From Gammaproteobacteria bacterium (lineage in GTDB: Bacteria > Pseudomonadota > Gammaproteobacteria > Pseudomonadales > Azotimanducaceae): 64,000 nt of DNA. The notes under the pieces are model-generated. The model saw only the letters and a list, made by a program, of their open reading frames with translations, was not told the origin of the DNA and did no database searches. Positions 47,393 through 56,947 of this stretch are shown here, one piece after another (position 1 is the stretch's first letter; each line of letters opens with the position of its first letter). The translations under genes were made by a program, and so were the position numbers. The stretch spans positions 1 through 64,000 of the forward strand of contig JAPOXO010000138.1 of assembly GCA_026707045.1 (NCBI GenBank), written 5' to 3'.

Positions 47393-48487
47393 GTGGCCAT
47401 ATACATTTTCAAACGATTGGCTCTAATTCCTCCGACCCTATTCGGAATCATCCTCATTAACTTTGTCATTGTCCAGTTCGCTCCAGGCGGTCCCATTGAA
47501 CAGATAGTCGCCCAGGTAACGATGGGACAAGTTTCGTCCACACAGCGTATCAGTGGTGGTGGCGACACGGGAATGTCTTCTGAAGCAATTCAAGCGTCGG
47601 GGAGCGTACACAGTCCTGGAACGTACGGACTAGATCCTGATCTGATCGACGACTTAAAAGAGCAATTTGGATTCGACAAGCCTTTTCATGTTCGCTTCTT
47701 CACGATGATCTGGAATTACCTGAAGTTCGACTTTGGCACAAGTTTCTTTCAGGACAAACCCGTGGTGGATCTTGTAATCAAGAGGTTGCCGGTTTCCATT
47801 TCTTTGGGCTTGTGGTCGTTGTTGCTGATTTACGCGATTTCGATCCCGTTGGGTGTTCGAAAGGCAGTTAAGGATGGAACACGGTTCGATTTATGGACAA
47901 GCTCGATCATTTTCGTGGGTTACGCAATACCCGGCTTTCTCTTTGCCATTCTTCTTATCGTGCTATTTGCCGGTGGGAGTTACTGGGAAGTTTTTCCCAT
48001 GCGAGGTTTTCACTCGGAAGGGTATCAAGAGTGGGGATGGTTTAGGCAAGTTGGAGACTATTTCTGGCACTTGGCGCTTCCCGTTTTGTCATTGACTATC
48101 GGCGGATTTGCGTACTTGTCGATGCTCACGAAGAATTCCTTCTTGGAAGAGATAAGCAAGCAGTTCGTGCTGACAGCTAGGGCCAAAGGTCTATCAGAAC
48201 GTAGAGTTCTATTTGGGCACGTCTTTCGAAACGCCATGCTAATAGTCATTGCGGGTTTTCCTGCAGCTTTCGTGGGCATTTTGTTCACGGGGTCCGTGTT
48301 GATTGAAGTGATTTTTTCCTTGGAAGGAATTGGTCTACTAAGTTACGAGGCCGTCGTTAAGAGGGACTATCCGATTCTGTTTGGAACACTGTACGTTTTC
48401 ACGCTGATTTCACTCATCATGCACTTGGTTGGTGATCTTTGCTACGTGTTCGTAGATCCGAGAATTGACTTCGAGACTCGCGAATGA
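47393..48487 (+). CDS. yejB: ABC transporter permease YejB
   Basis: An inner-membrane permease of the peptide importer, 364 residues, starting GTG 47393 eight bases after AGGA. The YejB-type N-terminus has IFKRLALIPPTLFGIILINFVIVQFAPGG-like order, an extended periplasmic segment (about 45-85), and the permease EAA loop region (FVLTARAKGLSERRVLFGHVFRNAM). It overlaps the next permease by four bases (ATGA), so the two are translated together. Confidence 0.93.
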   Translation: MAIYIFKRLALIPPTLFGIILINFVIVQFAPGGPIEQIVAQVTMGQVSSTQRISGGGDTGMSSEAIQASGSVHSPGTYGLDPDLIDDLKEQFGFDKPFHVRFFTMIWNYLKFDFGTSFFQDKPVVDLVIKRLPVSISLGLWSLLLIYAISIPLGVRKAVKDGTRFDLWTSSIIFVGYAIPGFLFAILLIVLFAGGSYWEVFPMRGFHSEGYQEWGWFRQVGDYFWHLALPVLSLTIGGFAYLSMLTKNSFLEEISKQFVLTARAKGLSERRVLFGHVFRNAMLIVIAGFPAAFVGILFTGSVLIEVIFSLEGIGLLSYEAVVKRDYPILFGTLYVFTLISLIMHLVGDLCYVFVDPRIDFETRE

Positions 48488-49557
48488 GTCCACTGGTTCA
48501 AAGGGGCATAGCCAACTTCAAGTCAAACAAGAGAGCTTATTACTCTCTTTGGATTTTTGGCATTCTCTTTGGTCTTTCGCTAATAGCGGAGCTCTTGGCG
48601 AACGACAAACCGATGGTATTGTCCATGAATGGCAAGCTCTTTTTTCCCGCTTTCACTTTCGTAGCTGAAAGCGACCTTGGCGGCGAGCTGGAAATTGAAG
48701 CAGACTACACCGATCCGTATGTCAAGGACTTAATCGAAAAGGCGAATGGATGGGCGATTTTTCCTCCCATCCCATATAGCTACGACACGGTGGACTTTTG
48801 GATCGATCAGTCGACTCCAGCACCTCCATCGAGGAGACACTGGCTCGGGACTGATGATCGCGCCAAAGACACTCTTGCTCGTTTGATTTACGGTTTTCGG
48901 CTATCGGTGGTTTTTGGAATCACTTTGACCTTTTTCAGCTCTCTTATCGGTGTTGGAGTGGGTGCGATGCAAGGCTACTTCGGAGGATTGGTCGACTTGC
49001 TGGGACAGCGGTTCGTTGAAATTTGGGCGGGGCTGCCCGTCTTGCTCATTCTCATTATCTTGGCCAGTGTTATTGAACCGAATGTGATTTGGTTGCTGAT
49101 ACTTCTCACCTGCTTCAGCTGGATGACCCTAGTTGCTGTAGTCCGTGCCGAATTCTTGCGCACTCGAAACTTTGACTTCGTCAAAGCGGCGCGTGCTCTC
49201 GGTGTCTCCAATCGAACAATCATGCGACGTCATGTGTTGCCAAACGCCATGGTGGCAACGCTAACCAACGTGCCCTTTATTTTGTGCGGAGCGGTGACAA
49301 TGCTCACCGCTCTTGATTTCCTTGGATTCGGTTTGCCCGCAGGTTCGCCGTCCATTGGCGAACTCCTCGCGCAAGGCAAGGCAAACATTCAATCTCCGTG
49401 GCTCGGACTCACGGGATTTTTCACAATGGCAATCATGCTTGTTCTTTTAATATTCATTAGTGAGGGTGTAAGAGACGCGTTTGATCCAAGACGCTCGCTG
49501 TCGGCAAGCTCGCCTGCAGAGCACGCTGCCCAAGAACTCGCCGAAGCCGCACGTTAA
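48484..49557 (+). CDS. yejE: ABC transporter permease YejE
   Basis: The second permease, 357 residues, starting at the ATGA overlap with yejB. YejE-type features are the N-terminal helix, a periplasmic region ending PPSRRHWLGTDDRAKDTLARL and the EAA loop FVKAARALGVSNRTIMRRHV. In E. coli and relatives yejF, the dual ATPase, follows directly. Here a 184-base gap and purE follow, so the ATPase must be encoded elsewhere or be shared with another transporter. Confidence 0.93.
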   Translation: MSPLVQRGIANFKSNKRAYYSLWIFGILFGLSLIAELLANDKPMVLSMNGKLFFPAFTFVAESDLGGELEIEADYTDPYVKDLIEKANGWAIFPPIPYSYDTVDFWIDQSTPAPPSRRHWLGTDDRAKDTLARLIYGFRLSVVFGITLTFFSSLIGVGVGAMQGYFGGLVDLLGQRFVEIWAGLPVLLILIILASVIEPNVIWLLILLTCFSWMTLVAVVRAEFLRTRNFDFVKAARALGVSNRTIMRRHVLPNAMVATLTNVPFILCGAVTMLTALDFLGFGLPAGSPSIGELLAQGKANIQSPWLGLTGFFTMAIMLVLLIFISEGVRDAFDPRRSLSASSPAEHAAQELAEAAR

Positions 49558-49662
49558 TCGAAGGTCGGTTGGATCATTTAGCAAACTTACTATCGTGTGG
49601 AACAATTGCAGGACTTAAGCGATTGATCAGCTAAAGTTAGAATTTCGCTTCTTTCCATGAAC

Positions 49663-49690
49663 AAGTGAGCTCTTGATGGCCGGCTCACTT
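49663..49690. terminator. Weak hairpin after yejE
   Basis: AAGTGAGC (49663-49670) pairs with GCTCACTT (49683-49690) around a 12-base loop. There is no run of T after it, so it would be a poor intrinsic terminator, but it is the only stem in the gap between yejE and purE. Confidence 0.3.
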
Positions 49691-49741
49691 TGAAATCGAT
49701 GAATCTTCGAAGCCATCAATAATAGAAACCAGGAGGAGAAC

Positions 49742-50233
49742 ATGGGCTGGGTAGCCGTGTTGATGGGATCGAGTTCAGATTGGCCCGTAATGCAATCAAC
49801 GACTGAGATCTTGAGTGACTTCGGAATACACTATGAAGTCCGTGTAACCTCCGCACATAGGAATCCGGAGCAAACGGCAGAATATGTTCGGTCTGCGGAA
49901 TCGCGAGGCTGCCAAATTTTTATATGCGCAGCCGGACTGGCGGCTCATCTTGCCGGAGCGGTTGCTGCAAATACAACCAAACCAGTGATCGGCGTCCCGA
50001 TGGACGGCGGTCCGTTGTCCGGGATCGACGCACTTCTATCTACAGTTCAAATGCCCGGTGGCATTCCCGTAGCAACCGTTGCGATTGGCAAAGCAGGAGC
50101 TAAAAACGCAGGTCATCTTGCTGCTCAGATTCTTGGAGTGTCGGACGACAAACTGCAACAGCAACTCAAAAAAGATCGAGAAGAGAGTGTGGCTAGAGTT
50201 TCAGAGCAGAACAACTCCATTCAGAACGAATGA
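49742..50233 (+). CDS. purE: 5-(carboxyamino)imidazole ribonucleotide mutase
   Basis: Purine biosynthesis: class I PurE moves the carboxyl group of N5-CAIR to C4. ATG 49742 follows a strong AGGAGGAGAAC. Signature residues are GSSSDWPVM near the start, RVTSAHRNPE with the catalytic His, and AGLAAHLAGAVAANT. At 163 residues it is a normal length. A purK gene is not present, so it must lie elsewhere. It overlaps the next gene by four bases. Confidence 0.96.
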   Translation: MGWVAVLMGSSSDWPVMQSTTEILSDFGIHYEVRVTSAHRNPEQTAEYVRSAESRGCQIFICAAGLAAHLAGAVAANTTKPVIGVPMDGGPLSGIDALLSTVQMPGGIPVATVAIGKAGAKNAGHLAAQILGVSDDKLQQQLKKDREESVARVSEQNNSIQNE

Positions 50234-50796
50234 ATGCAACCGCGTCCGATGAAGACGCCGACATAGCAAAGGCAGTTGCCGTTCTAGGAAACGGAGGGAT
50301 AGTCGCTCACGCGTGCGAAGGCGTTTGGGGATTGGCATGCGATCCCTGGAGCGAAACCGCAGTTACAAAAATTCTGTCCATCAAGCACCGTGATGAAACC
50401 AAAGGACTGATTGTGATCGCACACGACTCATGCATCTTCGACGCCGAAATTTGTGAGCTTGAACTGAACAAACAAGAAATGGTGCGAGGAAGTTGGCCGG
50501 GACACACCACATGGATCCTACCGTCGGAGCGATTCTCCAAATTGGTTACCGGTGACAGATTAACCATTGCACTTCGGGTGCCGGATCACAAGCAAGCGAG
50601 GGAATTGTGCAGACGATACGGAAAACCTTTAGTGTCTACTTCAGCCAACATTAGCAACAAACCTCCCGCGAAGACTCGAGCCGAGATTCACGAAATTCTT
50701 GGATCGGTTGTCGACTTTGTCCTACCCGGCAGGATCGGAGATGCTACGGGTCCGAGTACGATTAGAGACGCACTCACCGGCGCAAAACTCCGATGA
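50230..50796 (+). CDS. tsaC: L-threonylcarbamoyladenylate synthase
   Basis: Sua5/YrdC-type enzyme that makes threonylcarbamoyl-AMP for the t6A37 modification of ANN-decoding tRNAs. It has 188 residues, starting at the ATGA overlap with purE. GGIVAHACEGVWGLACDPWS, SIKHRDETKGLIVIAHD, the proline-lacking WPGHTTWILP and STSANISNKPPAKT fit the TsaC family. It overlaps aroE by four bases. The purE-tsaC-aroE order is common in gammaproteobacteria. Confidence 0.94.
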   Translation: MNATASDEDADIAKAVAVLGNGGIVAHACEGVWGLACDPWSETAVTKILSIKHRDETKGLIVIAHDSCIFDAEICELELNKQEMVRGSWPGHTTWILPSERFSKLVTGDRLTIALRVPDHKQARELCRRYGKPLVSTSANISNKPPAKTRAEIHEILGSVVDFVLPGRIGDATGPSTIRDALTGAKLR

Positions 50797-51599
50797 GCGT
50801 TGACCGCTATGCGGTGATTGGGAATCCTGTGGCACACAGTCTGTCGCCTAGGATTCACGCCATGTTTGCCGAAATCACTGGGCAAGAGCTCGAGTATTTC
50901 AGGTTGCACTCTCCTACAGATGGGTTTGACAGATCCGTCACCGAATTCTTCGATGACGGCGGACAAGGTCTGAGCGTGACCGCACCCTTCAAGTCTGATG
51001 CTTTTCGTTGGGTGGATCAAACAGATCCGCTGGCACAAGAAAGCGCTGCGGTCAATACGATTGCACGTCGAAATGGTCGGATGGTGGGGTACAACACTGA
51101 TGGATTGGGGCTCGTGCAAGACCTTAGGCGACTTGGTTGGTTGGCTAAAGAAGTGAAGATTCTCATTCTTGGTGCGGGCGGAGCGTCCGGTGGAATTTTG
51201 GGTCCTCTGATGAGAGAAGAATGTCGCGTAACCGTTGCAAATCGAACCGAGTCCAAACTTTCGAATCTAAAAGAAAGATTTCCAAATCTTTCCACTGTTC
51301 CTTTGAAACAAGTGGAAGGCCAATGGGATATTGTTATCAATGCAACTTCCGCTTTTCTTCGCAAGCAAAGTCTGAATGTGAATTCGAGCATCATGTTTAA
51401 CGCAAGGTGCTATGACTTGGGATATCAGCCAGACGGATTGACTTCGTTTGTGGTTGAGTCCCGACGCTGGAGCGCGCGCGAAGTTTCCGATGGACTCGGC
51501 ATGTTGGTGTTTCAGGCAGCCGAAGCCTTTAAATTCTGGAGAAATGTCGAACTCGATGCCGAAGTCTTGTCAAAGGTCCTGAGTTCAATGCGATCTTGA
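50793..51599 (+). CDS. aroE: Shikimate dehydrogenase
   Basis: NADPH-dependent reduction of 3-dehydroshikimate in aromatic amino acid synthesis; 268 residues from the ATGA overlap with tsaC. The substrate site NPVAHSLSPRIH, the catalytic Lys region VTAPFKSDAF (usually VTxPFK), YNTDGLG and the Rossmann motif LILGAGGASGGILGPL are clear. Final gene of a tightly coupled three-gene unit. Confidence 0.95.
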   Translation: MSVDRYAVIGNPVAHSLSPRIHAMFAEITGQELEYFRLHSPTDGFDRSVTEFFDDGGQGLSVTAPFKSDAFRWVDQTDPLAQESAAVNTIARRNGRMVGYNTDGLGLVQDLRRLGWLAKEVKILILGAGGASGGILGPLMREECRVTVANRTESKLSNLKERFPNLSTVPLKQVEGQWDIVINATSAFLRKQSLNVNSSIMFNARCYDLGYQPDGLTSFVVESRRWSAREVSDGLGMLVFQAAEAFKFWRNVELDAEVLSKVLSSMRS

Positions 51600-51620
51600 G
51601 GAAGAGACGTTAGCTTAGGC

Positions 51621-52346
51621 ATGAACGATAGATCAGGCAATGTCTCGTTTGCTTCTCTACGTCCTCGAGGCGGGTGGGTTTTGGCAGTTCAGGTTGTGAT
51701 TGCGGTGCTGACGACACTGGGGCTCTGTACTTGGCAAGTGACACGCGGACTTGAGAAGTCCGAGCTTCGGGATGTCTATGTGGACCGACTCGACATGCCT
51801 TCACTATCCGGCGAGGATTTTGTCGAGGGAGAAACTTTCTACAGAAAAATTGACCTGCTAGGCCGATTCGACGAAAACCGAACGTTCATTGTTGCCTATC
51901 AACGACACTTGGGTCAACCAGGTTTTTGGATCATGACTCCGTTTGATACAGACAACGGAGTGTTCTTGGTCAATCGGGGATGGGTTCCAGTTCAAGGATC
52001 CTGGTTTCACACGCCTGCAATTGAAACACCACAAGAGCTAGTGCAGATTTCCGGAGTTGTGTGGCCGAATTTACGCCAAAGATCCACAGCTGGATACGAC
52101 GAGGGTACGTGGCCTAGGCGCGTCAATCGTTTGAATATCAAAGAGATGGCCAGAATCATTGGATCGCATGAGGACGAAGTTCGTCTTTTGCCCGAAAGCG
52201 AAGGCGTTTTAGTCCCGATTCACCTGGCGTTCGAGCAGGGGGCCAGTACACATTGGAGCTACGCAGTTCAGTGGCTCTTAATTGGTATCCTAATCGTCCT
52301 AGGATACTGGTATTTCGCGTTGCGTCGGACTGAAGAAGAATCGTAG
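51621..52346 (+). CDS. SURF1 family cytochrome oxidase assembly protein
   Basis: An inner-membrane protein involved in haem insertion into cytochrome c oxidase; 241 residues with one helix at each end (WVLAVQVVIAVLTTLGLCTW and WSYAVQWLLIGILIVLGYWYF). SURF1 signatures are LGLCTWQVTRGLEK, GQPGFWIMTPFD and FLVNRGWVP. It lies 21 bases after aroE and four before the SCO gene. No oxidase subunit gene lies in the window. Confidence 0.93.
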   Translation: MNDRSGNVSFASLRPRGGWVLAVQVVIAVLTTLGLCTWQVTRGLEKSELRDVYVDRLDMPSLSGEDFVEGETFYRKIDLLGRFDENRTFIVAYQRHLGQPGFWIMTPFDTDNGVFLVNRGWVPVQGSWFHTPAIETPQELVQISGVVWPNLRQRSTAGYDEGTWPRRVNRLNIKEMARIIGSHEDEVRLLPESEGVLVPIHLAFEQGASTHWSYAVQWLLIGILIVLGYWYFALRRTEEES

Positions 52347-52349
52347 TTT

Positions 52350-53015
52350 ATGAAGATCCGAATCGCTGTTTTTGCAACCATCATCCTTGCGTTGGGCGTA
52401 ACCTTCTGGTATGCCGTTCATACAGGAGACGACCATCTATCACCAAAAGAACTTAAAGCTCTAGGTTTTGCACCACTGGCAAAACCAATGCAAATCGAAG
52501 AGCTCGAATTAGTGGACCACACTGGTGCTACTTTTGGACCCTCGAATCTTGAGGGCAAGTGGACTTATGCGTTCTTTGGGTTTACACACTGTCCAAACTT
52601 CTGCAGTGAAACAATGTCTTTGCTCCAACAGACTGAGCAGAGACTGAGCGAGACCCTTTCCCCTGAGATCTTCGCAAGCTTTCAAGGAATGTTTGTCAGC
52701 GTTGATCCAGCTCGGGACGACGTAAAGACTGTAGGCGAGTTCGTTTCCTATTTTTCTCCGAACTTTGTTGGTTTAACGGGGTCCGAAACCGCAATTAGAC
52801 ACTTTGCGACTACTGTGGGTGTTGGTTACGAACGAATGGAAGCAAACACTTCCGCGTTGGATTATTTAGTCGACCATCAAGGACACATCGTTGTCTTTTC
52901 TCCTGAAGGGTCATGCATTGGCTACATCAAACGGCCGCACGAACTCACTCAGCTTGCACGAATCTTTCGATACTTTGCCAGTTCATCAAAGGAGCGACAG
53001 GATTCATCCTCGTAG
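52350..53015 (+). CDS. SCO1/SenC family copper chaperone
   Basis: A membrane-anchored thioredoxin-fold protein that delivers copper to the CuA site of cytochrome oxidase; 221 residues. An N-terminal anchor (MKIRIAVFATIILALGVTFWY) is followed by the domain with the copper pair Cys81 and Cys85 (FTHCPNFCSE) and ligand His176 (DYLVDHQG). It is adjacent to SURF1, consistent with an oxidase assembly unit. It converges with the sigma factor gene 49 bases away. Confidence 0.94.
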   Translation: MKIRIAVFATIILALGVTFWYAVHTGDDHLSPKELKALGFAPLAKPMQIEELELVDHTGATFGPSNLEGKWTYAFFGFTHCPNFCSETMSLLQQTEQRLSETLSPEIFASFQGMFVSVDPARDDVKTVGEFVSYFSPNFVGLTGSETAIRHFATTVGVGYERMEANTSALDYLVDHQGHIVVFSPEGSCIGYIKRPHELTQLARIFRYFASSSKERQDSSS

Positions 53016-53063
53016 CCTGCACCGTAGGCTCGGAGCTCTTCGAAAGCCGGTCGAGTCTTAAGA

Positions 53064-54458
53064 TCATTGCGGAGTAGATGCAACCATCGCTCGCGCAATT
53101 TTTTCTTCTTTTGTGTAGATCCAGCCTTCGGCCTCCCAAAAGGTCCCTGAAATCTCGGTTTCCTCGGTCTCCCAATGTGATACACGCTGACCAGGTTCAT
53201 CTTGCATGTTTACGAACTCATACAAGTGTCCTTGGTTCATGGGCTGACCGATCTTGCCCAAATACTTTGCCTTTGCGGCCAAGGACACCCAAGTAGTGGA
53301 GCGAAAATCATTTTCGTCTTCCTGCCATTCACCAAGGAATCGTAGTGGCCACGAATTGTCGCAATCGTGATTCGCTTCACCTAAAACTAATGGTAGTAGT
53401 GAGTTAATGATTATTGGTCCTTCTCCCTGTGCTTCGACAATGTAATCTTCTTTGAAGCTTGATTGAATCTTCATCTCAACATCGTTCAGGGGTGAAATCT
53501 CGGTCACAAACTCTGACTTGGAATCGACTGTGTTGCCGAATCTACGAGATGCACGCCCAATTGCCCCTTCTCGGAATCTAAGTGCGGACCAACAGAACGA
53601 TCTGGAGTCGGACAACACAATCTCTTTCTCTTCCCACCACCTGTCTTTGGCACGTTCAGGAAATTCCTGAGGACATGTGGAACCCTTCATCGGGGTGTCT
53701 TCTCGCCACTTCAACATGACGTTCCCATTCATGTCGACACGAGAACTAACTCTTCCCAAACTGCGGCCTCCGACCATCCAAAGACCATCCCATTTGCTTG
53801 AGAACAGTCGGTTTTGGTCCACTATTTCTTGTCTTGATTGTTTCACGCTAAATTTCTCCTCTATTGGTGAAAGAGTTGGATTCGCAGACTTCGGATACAA
53901 GTAACCTCTTTCGGTCAGTACATTCTTGAGATGATTCAAGCCTCGGTGAATTCGTGAAGACACTGTTCCAATTGGAATTCCCAGCAACCGGGAGATTTCG
54001 GTGTAGCTTCGGTCTTTGAGGAACCGCAACACGAGGGGTCGTCGGACCTTATCGCCCATTCCGTCCATCTCAGTTTGTATGACGTCAAGTAGCTGTTCTC
54101 GAGCTATATCCTCTTCAGGTCCAAATCGGTCGTACGAATTGCGATCGGCCAGTTCAATAGCCGCATCTTCTCTGCTTTTGCGTCGTTCCCGTGATCTCAG
54201 ATGGTCGACTCCTGCGCCAGCAATGATCTTGTTCCACCAACCGAGTGGATTGTGTATTGGGTCTTCACCGCACTCGCTTGCAATAAGTCGTAAGATCGAA
54301 ATTTGCACGATGTCCTCGGCATCTGTAGGAGAGAACTGTGCAGCCCGCCGTATCGCCCAATTTCGGTGACGTCGAACGAATTCCGCAAGAGCTTCGAATT
54401 CGCGATTTCTGTAGAAGCGCGACAACAGGCTGTGATCCAATTCATTCTTTGAATTCAT
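53064..54458 (-). CDS. ECF-type sigma factor with long C-terminal extension
   Basis: A sigma-70 family regulator of 464 residues; usual ECF sigmas have about 180-200. Sigma region 2 spans about 15-95 (SPTDAEDIVQISILRLIA for -10 recognition), region 4 about 125-185 (DRSYTEISRLLGIPIGTVSSRIHRG helix-turn-helix). The remaining 275 residues are unlike known ECF extensions I recognise: beta-rich by composition, many Trp and Glu/Asp, with no membrane helix or zinc motif. No anti-sigma gene is adjacent; the extension may do that job or sense a signal. It is divergent from egtB with a 212-base gap, so it may control the ergothioneine operon and itself. The start is ATG at 54456-54458. Confidence 0.85.
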   Translation of the reverse strand: MNSKNELDHSLLSRFYRNREFEALAEFVRRHRNWAIRRAAQFSPTDAEDIVQISILRLIASECGEDPIHNPLGWWNKIIAGAGVDHLRSRERRKSREDAAIELADRNSYDRFGPEEDIAREQLLDVIQTEMDGMGDKVRRPLVLRFLKDRSYTEISRLLGIPIGTVSSRIHRGLNHLKNVLTERGYLYPKSANPTLSPIEEKFSVKQSRQEIVDQNRLFSSKWDGLWMVGGRSLGRVSSRVDMNGNVMLKWREDTPMKGSTCPQEFPERAKDRWWEEKEIVLSDSRSFCWSALRFREGAIGRASRRFGNTVDSKSEFVTEISPLNDVEMKIQSSFKEDYIVEAQGEGPIIINSLLPLVLGEANHDCDNSWPLRFLGEWQEDENDFRSTTWVSLAAKAKYLGKIGQPMNQGHLYEFVNMQDEPGQRVSHWETEETEISGTFWEAEGWIYTKEEKIARAMVASTPQ

Positions 54459-54670
54459 AGCCTATGATGCTTTGCTTGTATCCAAATCATGCCCTATAGT
54501 CGTCAGGCCTAGCAATTTTGTTCCGTTTTTCTTTCGAATTTTCGTGTGAGCAACGAGCGATTTCACTTCGAAAATCTCCAAGTGGGGATAATAAGCGCGA
54601 AATATCGGACATGTGGGACTAAGTCTTATCGGCTTCGGCTTCAGTAATACAAGCCAAGTCGTAGAAATCA

Positions 54671-55945
54671 GTGAACGACAGCAACTCTCAGGCAACAGGA
54701 GATCTCAGATCTTCTTATCGCACGGTCCGCCAGCGTAGCGAGAGACTGTGTGCTCCGCTGGAAACTGAAGACTATTGTGTCCAGCCCATACCCGAAGTAA
54801 GTCCAATAAAGTGGCACCTGGCACATACGACATGGTTCTTCGAAGCTTTTGTCCTTCAAGAGTTTGTTCCCAACTATCGCGTATACAACTCCAGTTTTAA
54901 CTATCTGTTTAATTCTTACTACGACACAATCGGCAATTACTTTCCACGCCCTGACCGAGGAAACCTGACTCGACCGTTGGTCAAGGAGGTTTACGAATAC
55001 AGGGAGCATGTGGACCAGGCTATGCAGTCATTGCTCCAAAGCGCTATTGGACCTGAAATTCGAGACCGAGTGATCTTGGGGTTGAATCACGAGCAACAGC
55101 ACCAGGAACTGATGGTTACAGATTTCAAATACATTCTCGGCAAAAACCCATTGCGGCCCTCTTACATCGGCAATTTTTCGAAGCTGGAAAGTCAGGCCGT
55201 CGACTCCTTGACGTATTCAACCTTCGATGAGGGCATGGTCAAAGTCGGAATGGAGATGAATGGATCGGGTTTTTGTTTTGACAATGAAACACCTGAACAC
55301 CAGGTTTATCTCGCGCCCTACTTGTTGAGCAATAGATTGATAACCAATGGCGAATTCGAGGAATTTGTACAAGACGGCGGGTACAACGACCCTCGATTGT
55401 GGCTATCGGATGGTTGGGCCGAGAAAAACAAGCGTGGTTGGCTCTTGCCTGAGTATTGGTCGGGAGAGCATGCTGAACGGACGGAATATTCACTTTCTGG
55501 CGATCGAGAACTCGATGCTTCCCAACCTGTTACTCACATTAGTCTTTATGAAGCGGATGCGTTTGCTCGATGGGCCGGAGCACGTCTCGCCACGGAATTT
55601 GAGTGGGAACATGCAACACGATCTCGAGGTGCAGAAGAACTATCACGTGTCCCATCCGATAACGATCTACATCCTCGACCGGCTCTCCACAGTAACCGAT
55701 TGCAGCAACTGATTGGTGAATGCTGGGAATGGACTTCATCCAGCTATTCGCCCTACCCCGGATACACTCCGTTGAAGGGTGCGCTTGGCGAATACAACGG
55801 CAAATTCATGGCAAATCAGTTTGTCTTGCGTGGAGGATCTGTAGCCACACCTCCAGGACACATTCGCACAACTTATCGCAACTTTTTCTATGCTCATGAT
55901 CGTTGGCAATTTACGGGGATTCGATTAGCACGCGATGTCGGCTGA
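54671..55945 (+). CDS. egtB: Ergothioneine biosynthesis protein EgtB (hercynine oxygenase)
   Basis: An iron enzyme that joins hercynine and a thiol (glutamylcysteine or cysteine) as a sulfoxide in ergothioneine synthesis. It has 424 residues from GTG 54671. A DinB-like N-terminal domain provides iron ligands His52 (WHLAHTTWFFE), His140 and His144 (NHEQQHQE), and the C-terminal FGE-sulfatase-like domain contains WEWTSSSYSPYPGY and the end VLRGGSVATPPGHIR. It overlaps egtD by 11 bases. Confidence 0.95.
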   Translation: MNDSNSQATGDLRSSYRTVRQRSERLCAPLETEDYCVQPIPEVSPIKWHLAHTTWFFEAFVLQEFVPNYRVYNSSFNYLFNSYYDTIGNYFPRPDRGNLTRPLVKEVYEYREHVDQAMQSLLQSAIGPEIRDRVILGLNHEQQHQELMVTDFKYILGKNPLRPSYIGNFSKLESQAVDSLTYSTFDEGMVKVGMEMNGSGFCFDNETPEHQVYLAPYLLSNRLITNGEFEEFVQDGGYNDPRLWLSDGWAEKNKRGWLLPEYWSGEHAERTEYSLSGDRELDASQPVTHISLYEADAFARWAGARLATEFEWEHATRSRGAEELSRVPSDNDLHPRPALHSNRLQQLIGECWEWTSSSYSPYPGYTPLKGALGEYNGKFMANQFVLRGGSVATPPGHIRTTYRNFFYAHDRWQFTGIRLARDVG

Positions 55946-56909
55946 AGTTTCCATCTCCGAATTCGAGTTTTACGACTTGAAACCGACTGCACCTTGTGTG
56001 CAAGATGAAGTAATCGCAGGACTAAACCAGTCTGAGAAGACCCTTCCTCCTAAGTATTTCTACGACGAAAGAGGTTCGGAACTCTTTGAAGAAATTACAG
56101 AACTGCCCGAGTACTATCTGACGCGGACCGAAACGGGAATATTGCAAGAACGCAGCACTGAATTCCAGCGAGTTCTCAAGAAAGGATCTTCGTTACTTGA
56201 ATACGGCGTGGGAAGTGGCAAGAAATCCCGCATTCTTCTGGACGCAATTGAGCCAACCGCCTATGTACCAGTAGACATATCTTCGGACCCGTTATTGGAG
56301 TTGGCACATAGAATTCGAGAAGACTACCTCGACATGTCCGTATATCCCATTTGTGCAGACTTTACAAACGCCTTCGAACTACCATCCGAAGTGAATGGCA
56401 TGCAAAAGGTAGCGTTCTTCCCAGGATCCAGCATTGGCAATTTCTTACGCAGTGATGCATGTGAGTTCGTTAGCAATGTCGCAAAAGTGGTAGGGGAAGA
56501 GGGATTCCTAATACTCGGAGTTGACACGCGCAAACCTGCTTCGATTATTGAACCTGCCTACAACGACTCTCGAGGAGTAACCGCAAAGTTCAATAAGAAC
56601 ATGCTAAATCACCTGAATAATCTTTTGGGTGCGAACTTTCGACTTGATTTGTTCGACCACAGAGCGCACTACTTGGAAGATGCCGGTTGTGTGGAAATGC
56701 ATCTAGTTTGTCGACGCGATCACGAAGTGGAAGTTGGCGACGAGACTTTTCTGTTCCGGGAAGGTGAAAGCATTTGCACGGAGCGATCGTACAAATATAG
56801 TGGCGACGAAGTTGAAGAGCTAGCGTCTCAAGCCGGATTTGCGTTGGAAGAAATCTGGACGGACGTAGAGCGCATGTTCATAGTTGCTCTAATGCGCTGT
56901 AAGGAGTAA
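55935..56909 (+). CDS. egtD: L-histidine N-alpha-methyltransferase EgtD
   Basis: An S-adenosylmethionine-dependent enzyme that trimethylates histidine to hercynine, the first step of ergothioneine synthesis; 324 residues. Typical features are KYFYDERGSELFEEITELPEYYLTRTE at 36-63 in order, the SAM motif EYGVGSGKKSRIL and FFPGSSIGNF. The start lies inside the end of egtB. Its last codons AAG GAG form a ribosome-binding-like sequence for the next gene. egtC and egtE are absent, as in many bacteria where EgtB uses cysteine directly or other lyases act. Confidence 0.95.
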   Translation: MSAEVSISEFEFYDLKPTAPCVQDEVIAGLNQSEKTLPPKYFYDERGSELFEEITELPEYYLTRTETGILQERSTEFQRVLKKGSSLLEYGVGSGKKSRILLDAIEPTAYVPVDISSDPLLELAHRIREDYLDMSVYPICADFTNAFELPSEVNGMQKVAFFPGSSIGNFLRSDACEFVSNVAKVVGEEGFLILGVDTRKPASIIEPAYNDSRGVTAKFNKNMLNHLNNLLGANFRLDLFDHRAHYLEDAGCVEMHLVCRRDHEVEVGDETFLFREGESICTERSYKYSGDEVEELASQAGFALEEIWTDVERMFIVALMRCKE

Positions 56910-56947
56910 TTATTACTAGCGAACGGACCGTACCTCCACTAAACCTA

